Shown in pieces: positions 32,422-42,969 of a stretch of 43,652 nt of DNA. The stretch is from the NCBI GenBank assembly GCA_021464525.1, contig JADRCO010000206.1:1-43652 (forward strand), in the 5' to 3' direction. The notes under the pieces are model-generated. The model saw only the letters and a list, made by a program, of their open reading frames with translations, was not told the origin of the DNA and did not search any database. The position numbers and the translations under genes are program-made. This DNA is from Rhizophagus sp. LPA8_4_AMF. Its lineage: Eukaryota > Glomeromycota > Glomeromycetes > Glomerales > Glomeraceae. Positions within the stretch are counted from its first letter, which is position 1; each line of letters opens with the position of its first letter.

Positions 32422-34717
32422 TTATTCTAGGTTATTTACCTTTTGAAGTTTTTCCAATTCATTTTGTGCATCTTTATCTCCTTGTTTTGCAGCTTTTTCA
32501 TACCAATAAATTGCTTTATCTATATCTTTTGTAATTCCATCTCCATGTTCATACATATTACCAAGATTAAATTGTGATGAAATACTTCCTAAATTTGCTG
32601 ATTTTTGATATAAATCAAATGCTTTTTGCTTATCTTCTTCAGTTCCAATACCATAATCATAGCAATATCCTAATGAAGTCATTCCACTTGTATATCCTTC
32701 TATAGCTGACAACTTAAAAAATTCAAAAGCTTTATTATTATTTTTTTTAACACCATGTTTTCCATCTTTATAACAATTACCAAGATAATGCATAGCTATT
32801 ACATTTCCACTATTTGCAGCTTTTTCATACCGATAAAGGAATTTTTTTATATCTTTATTGATAGCTATTCCATTTTTATAAAAATAACCAACAACTAATT
32901 GTCCATTTGTGAAATTTTTATTAGCAGACTTTTCGCAATATTTAAAAGCTAATTTTTCGTTTTTTTTAGTTCCATTTCCATTTTTATAACAAATTCCAAC
33001 AAAATAATGAGCAGATATATGATCTTTTTCTGATGCATTTAAAAATAATTTAAAAGCTTTCTCTATATTTTTATTTGTCTTAATTCCAAAATAATTAAAA
33101 TAACCAAGTAAAAAAATAGAATTTGAATTATTTTGATTATTTAATAACCAATTATAAATTTCTTGTAAATCGATAGTATGATTATTAAAATATTCAATAA
33201 CTTGTAGTTTTAATAATTGCCATTCAATTCCTTTATTTGCTAACTTAACTAAATAATCATTTACTTCATCAACTATTATGTTAAAACCTTTTTCAAATAA
33301 AAGTTTCTCTTGTTCATTTGACACTGCTATAGGATCAATTTCTTTTATATTTATTTTGTCAAAGTTTCGAATAAATTGTGATAATTCTCTTTGTGATTCT
33401 GAATTATCATATAGTTTTTGATTGCTTGGGAATTGCTGATCTATTGTTACGTCAATTTTTGTAACGATCGCTTTCAACCAATCAACTACCTGAAATAATG
33501 TTGGACGAATATTTGGCTCACCATCCCAACATTCTAAAAATAATAATTAAAAGGTTAATTAAAATTACATTAAAATTATAATTGAACTTAAAATTTTACT
33601 TACTAGTATAAATTTTTATGTAATCATCAGGCGTATCGGGAACCAAAGTTTCTCTAAGACTTTGTGCAATTTTCAAAGTTAAATTAACATCATATTGTTC
33701 ATTTTCAACGTAAAAAGGAGGTCGCCCACTAATTATTTCCCATAATAATATACAAACACTGTAAACGTCGCTTTTTTCATTTAATGTATACATTTGTGTT
33801 GTTTGGTTATTATTATTCCTTTGTCTGTTAAAGCTTTTTGGATCAATGTAAGGAATCATTTTAGATTGAAAATTAGATGATGTTTTAATTCTTTTTGATA
33901 ATCCAAAATCTGCCAATTTAATCACGTTATGATGAACTAATATATTATCAGAATGCTGTTAAAAACGAGTAAAAATAAATATATTTTATAAATAATAAAT
34001 ACAAACATAACATTATCAACAATGAAATAAATTTATTACCAGATTACGATGAACAATCCTCTCATTATGCAGGCATGATATAGCGCAAGCTAGCTGGTAC
34101 GCCATAAGATATTTATCATTCCATGTAAGTTTACTGAAGTTATTCATCAAATAGCCTCGAAGACTACCACGGTCTGCATATTCCATTATCAACATATAAT
34201 TAATATTATTATCATGACTTTCTAAAAGAAAAAAAAATAATCATTAAAAATATATTTTTATAAGTAAAGTTTAATATATAATTTAAGATTTTTATAATAC
34301 CTGATTCAAATTTTGTTATTCCATGATAACGTATAATATTATTATATAGGTCAACTTCACGTTGGATTTTTAACTAAATAAATAAATTCAAATTTGCTTA
34401 ATAATTCTTGCACTTCTCCTTTTTGAAATAAATACAACAAACTAATAAAATACAACAAAAATTATTGAACATCAAATTACCTCATGAACAAATTCTTTCA
34501 CAGTGATGCTGTCAAGATTAAAAAAAGACTTTAATGCTAAAGGTCTTTCTAAAGTTTTCCAATTCGCACGATACACCTTTCCGAAACTTTCAGCACCAAT
34601 TTGTTGAAAGTTACTAAATTGTTTGTATTCATAATATTTTAAATGCTCTTTAACGATAGTCTCTTCAATCCAATCACTCGTGTTTTCGATATCTTGCATT
34701 TTCTTATTATCAGACAT
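32422..34717 (-). CDS. Kinase-Sel1 fusion, predicted pseudokinase (unit B)
   Basis: Five exons fit GT...AG and phase: 34717-34481, 34373-34301, 34221-34040, 33955-33604 and 33533-32422, giving 651 residues. The kinase domain (about 32-300) keeps the ALK lysine K63 and ADFGLS with D180. The glycine loop has degenerated to GAESFGKV (41-48; the middle Gly is Glu). The catalytic loop is IVHRNLHSDNILV, so the HRD Asp is Asn163. Six Sel1 repeats form the C-terminal third ([40 protein letters not shown] among them). It therefore lacks two kinase signatures, against one in unit A, and catalysis is unlikely. The frame is fully open and the splice sites are preserved, which argues for retained function as a binding scaffold. 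It is the duplicate of the gene ending at 19854. Confidence 0.88.
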
Positions 34718-34812
34718 AATAAATAATAAATTGTCTGAAAAAGGTTTTAAAAATGATAGGATTGAACGGTCAAAATTGAAGTGAAAATAATAAAATAAAG
34801 CCTATTTATACT

Positions 34813-34882
34813 CTCCGGTTTTAGTTGCACAGCGTCGCTAGTATCACCAAACAAAATGATCATTAGACGCAGTACCGCAGTA
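34813..34882 (-). promoter_or_regulatory. Bipartite upstream motif of kinase-Sel1 unit B
   Basis: On the gene strand, block 1 TACTGCGGTACT (34871-34882) is followed after 37 bases by block 2, G then CTGTGCAACT then AAAACCGGAG (34813-34833), about 96 bases before the ATG. A good TATA-like word, AGTATAAATAGG, follows block 2 directly (34802-34813). This is the clearest promoter layout in the window. Confidence 0.7.
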
Positions 34883-35490
34883 ACGGGCTAACGGCATATT
34901 CCGAAAATAAAATTATTAATGTTGAAAATATTATCGACCATCTTTTTTTTTAAAAAAAAATTTCGAACTATATACAACCATCTGTATTTAATAGTTCTTA
35001 GTTTTGGACAAACTAGATCTCACATACAGTATATATGTGTCGATCATTGTTGGCTGGGTGCGCAGCTTGGAGAGAGTTTATATCTATTATTTATTGCGAA
35101 TTATTACAACATAAAAAATTTTAAATCAGCATTCTATATATTACGTTTTTTTTTAAAAAAATACAAATTAAGATAGAAAATTGAAATTAATTATACTAGG
35201 GAACGTTAGATCCGTATTTACTTTACCGAGATTCATTATGCAATTACAGAATCGACTAATGCTGCGGACAATAAGTTGTCGATTACTGTGGTAATATGCA
35301 TTCTATTCAAAAAGTTATTATATCTTCGATACGTTATATAACACAAACTTTATAGAGCTCATGCGTTAGTTTGAACATGCTTATTAATATGCGGCCAAAG
35401 GTCATTAATAACCGAATTATTAAATGATATAATGTTAGTTTAAACACTTTTAATAAAATATAAATGTCTAGACATAAAGATGCTTAAATT

Positions 35491-36025
35491 TAACAATTGA
35501 ATGATATAATTGCCTAATTCATTAAGTCTGGTTTTTGTCGAATTTTAGAGTTTATTAAGTTAATTTTATCGCACGACTTTATAAGATCATGCTGATTTTG
35601 TTTGACTGATATTTTCATCAATAGTTAATCATTGTACAAATGTTGAATACCAATAGTTTATTTGTATACAATATTGAAATGATAAATAATTTTTTCTAGG
35701 TACCTGCAAAATTAGTTTAAAGTTCCATTATATATCAAATAAACTAAATTAATTAAATCACTAATATTCATAATAATTCTAAAATAGTAAATAGAAAGAA
35801 AAAGTTTAATAAATAAACACAATATACCATGATCTGCATTAGCCATACGATAATATGGATATATTGTATATTTAAAAAAAGTTGTACTGTATCATTTTTT
35901 AATTCACTTTATTTTGTGGTAATAATTTCTGTGATTATTTTCTATTTTTATACCTACTGTTCCTTAATAATATTCATGATTTTTTTTTAATTTTTAGATA
36001 TTCTCTTGCAGATAGAGTTCCCCAT
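35491..36025. other. Intergenic, nothing clear
   Basis: AT-rich sequence without coding-like frames or repeats that I can define. Confidence 0.45.
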
Positions 36026-36165
36026 GGGTTGGGTTGGGTTGGGTTGGGTCAAAATTTTAGGTTAATTTTAAAGTACTATTTATATAGTAATTCAAATTTT
36101 TACAATACTTTCAATTGTATTATTTATATTATGCAAGTCAATGCGGGTCAATGCAGGTCATTTCG
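36026..36165 (+). repeat. GGGTT microsatellite and GGGTCAATGC repeats
   Basis: Four GGGTT units plus GGGTC lie at 36026-36050. About 80 bases later, three TGCRRGTCAA-type units follow (36131-36161), then TTTCGGGTTGCA. The two G-rich blocks bracket AT-rich sequence and may be the ends of one repeat element. The family is unknown. Confidence 0.6.
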
Positions 36166-36184
36166 GGTTGCATATTCAGAACTA

Positions 36185-36417
36185 TCATGTTCCAGTGTGT
36201 AAAATCTAAATTAAAAGTCATGTGCACAAGTTGATAGATTTATTACTAAATTAAGAAAATCATAATAAATCTTTATGTAAAATTGCCTTTTTTATATATA
36301 ATTTATCCATTTTTAGTAATAATATGTGCACATTTTTATGTTGTGTAACTGTGCACATAAAAAATCAAGGTGCACATGTGCACATTGTGCACATAGATTT
36401 TACACACTGTCATGTTC
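36185..36417. mobile_element. hAT-type MITE with 8-bp target duplication
   Basis: Terminal inverted repeats CAGTGTGTAAAATCTA (36193-36208) and TAGATTTTACACACTG (36394-36409) are perfect over 16 bp. The element (217 bp) is flanked by identical TCATGTTC (36185-36192 and 36410-36417). An 8-bp duplication and CA-starting termini fit the hAT superfamily. The interior repeats GTGCACA many times near both ends, a pattern of subterminal transposase-binding sites. It has no coding capacity. The perfect duplication and termini suggest a young insertion. Confidence 0.9.
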
Positions 36418-38228
36418 ATCTACCAATAGTAGTTAAAAAAATTCCATTATTCATGATTTTATAGAAAACCAATAATATTTAAACAATATCATTATGATTA
36501 AAATCATTTTGATATTTTTAAGTCATTTTAAGGGTGTAAGATATTTATTAAGGTGTCAATTATGATATTACAACAAGAAATCTATTCCAACTTAATTGCT
36601 TGTTTAACATATCCACCCCCCTTTAAAATTTAAATTTTTGATAAACGATTCTCTTTTAATCAAAATTATTTCAATTCCAAAATTTTATTGTTTGCTTATT
36701 GTAGATCTTACCCTCTCAAACTTTTCAGAAAAACAATTAAGTTGAAGCATTCTTAAAACAATATCAAAATGATGATATTTCAGGAAATAAATATTACATA
36801 TCAAATAAATTATTTTCTTCACAAATTTCATATAAAGTCCTATTATTCCTGCTTATTTATTTTTCTATAACATTTTATTTTTTTTTAAAATAAAAAAAAA
36901 TTAATGATCCTCAGTTTTTTTTTAAAAAAATATTTTAATATTTTAACTAAATTTCTGCATTAAAAACACATATAACTATACAATGTCTACTCTTAACAAA
37001 TAATCATATTTGTATTAGCAGTTCTAATAAATACATTCATTTGAATAAAGTCCAATTATGATAATTTTTGACTTTAAACTTTAAATCACATTATCATTGT
37101 TAAATCACCAACAGTTACAGACTTGGCAAATTTCTTAAGATTATAAATATATTGTAATCACTACAAAGTAATTTTTATTTATTTACTTAATTATTACTTT
37201 TTAAAGTACTGGATTAACATTCATTCATATCTTTGGGCTTTGGCCCTACTGTATATTTTTTTAATGAATATGAATGAAGTCCTCAGAAATGAAACTATCC
37301 TTTTAAATCTTATCAATTATCACAAGGAGGAAATAAAAGTAAAATCAAGTTCATAAATTTATTTTCTAAATTGGTGTAACTCCTAGTCCTATGATTATGG
37401 TCAAATCCACTTCAGTTTCAGGGATCTGGTATTAAGAAAAGAATTTTTGGATTTGTATGGGTTCAAGAAATCAGGAGTTGAACTTCTCTTGAACAATGTT
37501 TTTGGAATGAATTTCATTTAATATTAAAGAAGAAATAATAATAAAGTAATTAAAGGATGAAAATGATATGCTTTTTTTAACTCTGATGAGTAACAAAAGT
37601 ATTTCAACATGAATGAAATTTATAAACTATAGTAAAAACACTTCATATTCTGCACTCAAGTAATTGACAAATAATATTCATGGTTTTTTTTTGATACTTA
37701 TATTTTCTGCTTCATCACAGTACTGGAGTACTATACTACTGCAATTGGTAATCTTTTAAAAAACACCAGATTCAAGCATGATAAAATATTGATTCTTGGC
37801 TTGACTTATTGACAATAAATTTGATAATAAAATCAAAGTATAAGAAGTATTGAAGTTATTCAAGAGGATGATTGACCAATTTATTTAATTTTAACTTATC
37901 TCACTTTGTAATGATTGTGACCTAATGTAATCAATAACTTTATGTAAATAATTAATATTTTTGTATACAGTAATTAATTCACAATAGTTTATTCAATTGT
38001 ATGTTACTTTTTACTTTTTCAAATAAAAGAATTGACAGAAATCTTCATGCATAATTTGCATTTATGTGGATTAACATGTTTCTTACAAATAAGAATATAC
38101 TCTTTTTTTCATTGTATTATGAATAATAATCTCAAGATTTTATCATATAAAGGACATACAATGGTTAATGATGAGATTAATGTTCCTTAAGGAATTATGG
38201 CTGTGTTTTCATAAGAAATGCACCATCT
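36418..38228. other. Intergenic, nothing clear
   Basis: About 1.8 kb of AT-rich sequence without a coding-like frame, splice-site pattern or repeat with definable ends. Confidence 0.45.
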
Positions 38229-38519
38229 CTATAAAAAAAGTGGATACGTTTTTTATACTGAAAGATACGTTTTGTATACTGAAAGATACGTTTAGATACG
38301 TCTAGATACGTTTTGAGATACGGAAAAATGCACAATTCCATATCTCACATGATACGTTTTTTCAGTATCTCCGTATACAACACGTATCTTGCAAGATACG
38401 GAATTGTGCATTTTTCCATATCTCAAAACGTATCTAGACGTATCTAGACGTATCTAGGCGTATCTCTCAGTATATAAAATGTATCTTTCAGTATAAAAAT
38501 GTATCCACTTTTTTTATAG
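38229..38519. mobile_element. 291-bp foldback MITE built from GATACGT repeats
   Basis: The ends are CTATAAAAAAAGTGGATACG and its near reverse complement (GTATCCACTTTTTTTATAG). Pairing continues through most of the element: ATACTGAAAGATACG, AGATACGTCTAGATACG, GAGATACGGAAAAATGCACA and their complements. Within each arm AGATACGT is iterated, so the element is both a palindrome and a tandem array. No target duplication is obvious. It has no coding capacity. The superfamily cannot be set from the termini alone. Confidence 0.85.
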
Positions 38520-39149
38520 GGCATGAATCATATGTATTGTATTCATAACACATTATTTGTCCATTACTTTTATATACTAAACAATAAAACTAAATAAAGT
38601 TTTAAAAATATTATATCCTAATAATTAATTATTTGTAACATTCAAGTACTATTTAATGCTAAAATTTCATTCCAACTTGGTATTAATTCAATCCAGATTT
38701 TGGATTGTTAATTAAACCTTGCTAATAAAAGTTTTCAATTGTTTAATAATTTAGAAATGAATTGTACATAAAAAAAATATGGTATTTCCAAATGAAATAT
38801 TTGAAAAATCATATTTTTTATGGTTTTTTTTCATGATTTCATTTAACATGTATGAGTAATATATTGTGAAATAAAAAGAAAAGGGGTAATTAATTAATAT
38901 TTGTCATTTAAGTAATTCATCTACTTAGAATTGACTTGAATTGCATATTATATTAGAAATGCATTTTTATTACAATCTTTAAAAACAAAATTAAAATAAT
39001 AAATTTTTGACTTGATTTTCAGTATCACATATTTTATCACTTCATTGCTTAGTTTTATACATTACTCCTTATTTAATTAAAAAAAGAATACTTCAGCAAC
39101 AACCTGAAAATGAATTTTCTCAATGAAAAATCAATATTTACAGATGAAC
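38520..39149. other. Intergenic, nothing clear
   Basis: AT-rich sequence without coding-like frames or repeats. Confidence 0.45.
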
Positions 39150-39450
39150 AAAAATTGAATTATTATACTATTATAGAAAATTATTATTGGTATGCAGCTG
39201 ACAAAGTAAGAGATTGTCATGCAAAAAGAATTTTTCATCAGGATTAAATTAGAAACTCTTATGGATTTAATATTACTTCCAGCAGAAAAAGCTACATGTC
39301 AATGTCTTGATTTTTTAGCATGAAATAATGCATGTAAATATTTGCATACAGCAATTTTATGTATTAATTGGATTCATCAACAACCTAGTAATTTTCATCT
39401 GCCTGAAATTAAATTACAAACGTGAGAAGAAATTCATTATTTTGAAAAAA
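39150..39450 (+). pseudogene. SWIM zinc-finger protein relic
   Basis: Segments read NYYTIIENYYWYAADKVRDC (about 39158-39220) and, in another frame, LPAEKATCQCLDFLA, a stop, NNACKYLHTAILCINWIHQQ (about 39276-39386). The C-x-C...C-K-x spacing with a following hydrophobic AIL is the SWIM finger (CxCxnCxH). The final His is Tyr here and stops interrupt the frame. SWIM fingers occur in MULE transposases and in host proteins. Without a DDE domain the source cannot be decided. Confidence 0.5.
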
Positions 39451-39880
39451 ATCTTAATAGATAAAAATGTTAATTTATTTAAATTGGCTAATTTATAAAC
39501 TTTATTATTTCAATTCAGTGAATCTAATACTGAAAATGTGAATTATTTCAGCATATCCGATTTTAATGATCACGTTCTGGATTGGTTGGAACTTGGAAGG
39601 ATTTGTGACATTCATGACTGTATTTAATAGAGCATGTGAAAAAATATGTACAGTAGGTTATTCCGTTATTTGTTAGATCAAATCCAAAAAGTTTGCCAGG
39701 AAAATGTTTAATATTTACAGAATGTATATTTTTTTGATGCACGCATATTGTATACACAAGTTAAAAGAACATGGGCTCAAAATGGGTGAAACTTTATTAG
39801 TGCATTATTGCATTATTTCATTAAATGCAAATTTTTGCATTTGCACAAAAATTTTCTCATAATTTACATTTAATGCTAAA
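39451..39880. other. Intergenic between SWIM relic and nuclease gene
   Basis: No gene is visible. The frames on either strand (39563-39757, 39805-40008 minus) are AT-rich and partly antisense or downstream of the real gene. The 3' UTR of the minus-strand gene lies here. Confidence 0.4.
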
Positions 39881-42800
39881 CTACACATCATCACTTTTAT
39901 CATCTTCAATATCACTACAATCAAAATCTTCTGGATTACTTTCCTTAAAATCCTTAATCCACTCTTGACAAGCTTCAGGAAATAATATGCTTGCATTTTC
40001 CATATCAATAATTACTCTTGGTATCGCTTGTTTTCTTCTTGATACATCAGATGTTTGTTGATATTGGTCTTTTCTCTTAGGATCACAAGGAAAAACAACA
40101 ACCATTTTAATATTACGATCAAACCAGTTCTGCTCTTTGTAGATTTTACGTAATGTAGCATTAGCTTCAGGAGGATTAGATTTCCCATTCTTGTCTGTAA
40201 ACATCAGATTTGGTTCAACAGTTTTAAATGATCCTGTTATCTCAGCCTTTTTTCTTAACTTAACCTGAACATTAAGAATATAGGATATTCGTTCTTGCTC
40301 TTCATCCAATTGCATAACATTTTCTACTATTGGACAGTGAAATGCAATTGAAATATCAGGTCCTGCTGTATTCGGTGGAAAGCATATTGGGCAAAAATCT
40401 TTAGGAACATTGCCAGTTTTCTCCCATCCTGCCACTGCTCTAAGCCACTCAAGATAATTCTCAGCTGTAGTAGATTCTACAGCTACCATGTCCATACATT
40501 CATCACCATTTGGTAATAGCTGGGGCGGTCTTTCAAAATCTTCAGGAAGGTACTGGTAATTAACAATTACCTTTTTACTTTCTATTTTCGCTTTTGTACA
40601 AAACAATCCACTTTCAGATAAAGCCGTATTGCTTTCAAAGAATTTCTTACATAAGAAATTTACAACCCACTTCTCCCAGATTAGTTTTGGCATGGCTGCA
40701 TTAAAATTGGCTTGCGATATCATCTGAAACTATTATTATATAATTGAAATAATTAATTATAATGAGACAAATTTATACAAATATATTACAAATCTACAAA
40801 TCTCTTACAATTGAATCTCTTTCAAAAAAAAAGTTAAATCCAGCTTGAATCACAAGAGGCTCGTCAATGATGCTGGTATATTTTTGAATGTTTTTGATGT
40901 GGGCAAAACCCAATTTCATAATATCAACCTCATCTGTACTGGTAAATGTTATTGGCCTTCCTGTCATAATATGTAAAATAATGGCTCTTTTCAATGTGGC
41001 AATACTGTTAACATAGGCAGGTTGCCCAGAAGGATGGTTTTCCAAATCTGCAAAGCCCGTGTAGAGACTAAATTGTTTGTTTATTAAATTATTAGGACTA
41101 GTTGTAAGATCTTCAACAAAATCTTTTAGCTGTTTTTCAGGATCGAAATGCTCAGACTTAATTAAATAATGTATCCATGTCCACGACCAACGATAACGAC
41201 CCTGTTAAGAAACTAAACTGTAAAAACTGAAAAAGATCAAATTCAGCAAAGCTTCATGAGACATTACCTTCAACCATTTAATCGCAGATAATGCATGCTT
41301 TTCTTCTAGGGGAAATATTTTTGTTGCCAGGTTAAATAATTCATCAGAGGTTTCAATTCGACCAAACTGATTAAAGATTGGAATACTATAGATAATGGAA
41401 AGGTTAATTAAATTATTCAAAGTCACTGGGACCGGCAGGATTAACTTACTGTGATTCCATCTTTCCTCTTGTGGATATCTCATCTCTTGATCGCAATAAT
41501 GATAGGCTAGATCCAGTTATACAAGCAAATCCACCTGTAAAAGAATTACATAATTCTGATAAAGTCCGAACCACTACGGAGAAAAAAGCCACTCTATCTT
41601 TATTAAGTTGCGCAGAGGGGAACGTTTCTGGTAAGTAAGTGGTATGAGCTTGGGCCTCATCATAAACGATTGGAAAGATATTCGTAAGTTTGTCTTTAAT
41701 GTTTTTCATAGTAGATACACAACACGTCATAATGCTGACAAGATTTGTCGTCTCTTCTCGAAATATTAAACTTAGGTTTCTAAAGATAACGTGATTGAGC
41801 TGAAGGAGTAGCCAAGATTTAGGCGTCATTACAATATTATGTTCTTCAGCTACATGAAAGAGATGTTGAAGCAATAACAGCCGTCCAACAATGCAACTCA
41901 TTACTGCCAGCTCTGCAATGCTTTCTGCTTCTTTGGGTTGTTTGCCTTCGATATTACGTTTCGCCCAACGTGCTGACTCTTCCAAGTCAAGAGAGCCAAC
42001 ACTATATGGAAAAGATATTAAGTATAGGCCATAATTGTGGCATAAAGTTTCAAAACATAAGCGAGTTTTGCCACAACCGGAGGTTCCCAGAATAACAGTT
42101 TTGTCACTGTATTCAAGGCTTACTTCTATATGCTTTTTAAAAGAATTATAATCAGTAAGGCCTTCTTCATCCTGTTCGGGAAGGTTATACAGAAGCAAAT
42201 TAGGTTCTTCGTTTATAATCGGAATATTTTTCTCATCAATGAATTTTTTGCAACTATTTTCTTCTGATGCCTCAAAATATGAATACGGGTTGTACGTGTT
42301 TTTTGCAACGTTTACTAGGTCCTGAGAATAATAATTAAATAGTGCTTCAGCTTCACCTATTGCATTATTAATTGAATTTGCTGGATTTGTTGGAAGTAAT
42401 GCATAATGAAAATGAATGAGTAAGTTTAAATATTCGATTTTATTGCAGATCAATAATGAGAGAACATAATCAAAAAGTTAAGCCATGTGGCTTTCACTCG
42501 TGTTGAAAATTTATTAAGACTCACTTACCACTAGCAACGAGTTGATCTGCGATAATGCGAAGGGTGGGTTTGACGATAAGAAGCATGAAAAGACAGCACA
42601 ACATTAAGTTAGTATATGGTTATATAAAAATCAAAGAAATGAGTAATAAATACTACGAAAATAATTGTATTGATGAAAGGCGTCTGTTGAATAAAACGCC
42701 AAACGATAAACTATATTATGATAAAACCTACTTTGTCTGTTCAACTCCTCGATCACAATTACAAGTCTTTTGGCATCACCACCTTTTAGATAAACAATAA

Positions 42801-42969
42801 GCTCCTTAAAAGTCATATGGACAAAGGTATGACCATCAAATTCTTGCTCACGAAGAGTTGGAAGTACATCCTCGCTGAGGTTCAAGTTCTTTCTTTCTAA
42901 AAAAGTGACAAGTTGATCCGTATTATAATTTTTCACTTCTTCGAGCGAAGGATTAGTAGAAGTAGACAT
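39881..42969 (-). CDS. SAM - P-loop NTPase - PD-(D/E)xK nuclease protein (Crinkler-type architecture)
   Basis: Six exons fit GT...AG and phase throughout: 42969-42732, 42546-42529 (an 18-base micro-exon), 42380-41450, 41385-41268, 41201-40809 and 40723-39881, giving 846 residues. Residues 1-78 form a SAM-like domain (NPSLEEVKNYNTDQLVTFLE; FDGHTFVHMTFKEL). Walker A is GTSGCGKT (184-191). Walker B is IFPIVYDEAQ with D326/E327. The C-terminal domain (from about 567) has GPDISIAF (P688, D689) and then NVQVKLRKK (Q719, K721), the PD...(Q)xK pattern of restriction-like nucleases. The tail is acidic (DCSDIEDDKSDDV). NTPase plus REase modules of this kind have been described in Crinkler-type effectors and linked to transposon ancestry. 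The canonical CRN header is replaced by SAM here. No secretion signal is visible. The role could be effector, genome defence or domesticated element. The domain calls are firm and the biology is open. Confidence 0.85.

Larger units (their letters stand above)
32276..35490. repeat. Segmental duplication, unit B (kinase-Sel1 gene plus flanks)
   Basis: Counterpart of 19688-22720, same orientation. Exon sizes agree except exon 1 (three codons shorter), exon 3 (one codon longer) and exon 5 (nine codons longer). The introns are alignable, with small length changes, so the duplication copied genomic DNA and was not mediated by RNA. Confidence 0.85.

Noticed and set aside
34919-35176. 85-codon frame upstream of kinase unit B
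   Set aside because: Start in a homopolymer-rich stretch, AT-driven composition, no conservation in unit A or the third upstream copy.
36026-36050. GGGTT array as a telomeric repeat
   Set aside because: Fungal telomeres are usually TTAGGG. Here the unit is TTGGG with only about five copies, internal to the sequence. It is a plain microsatellite.
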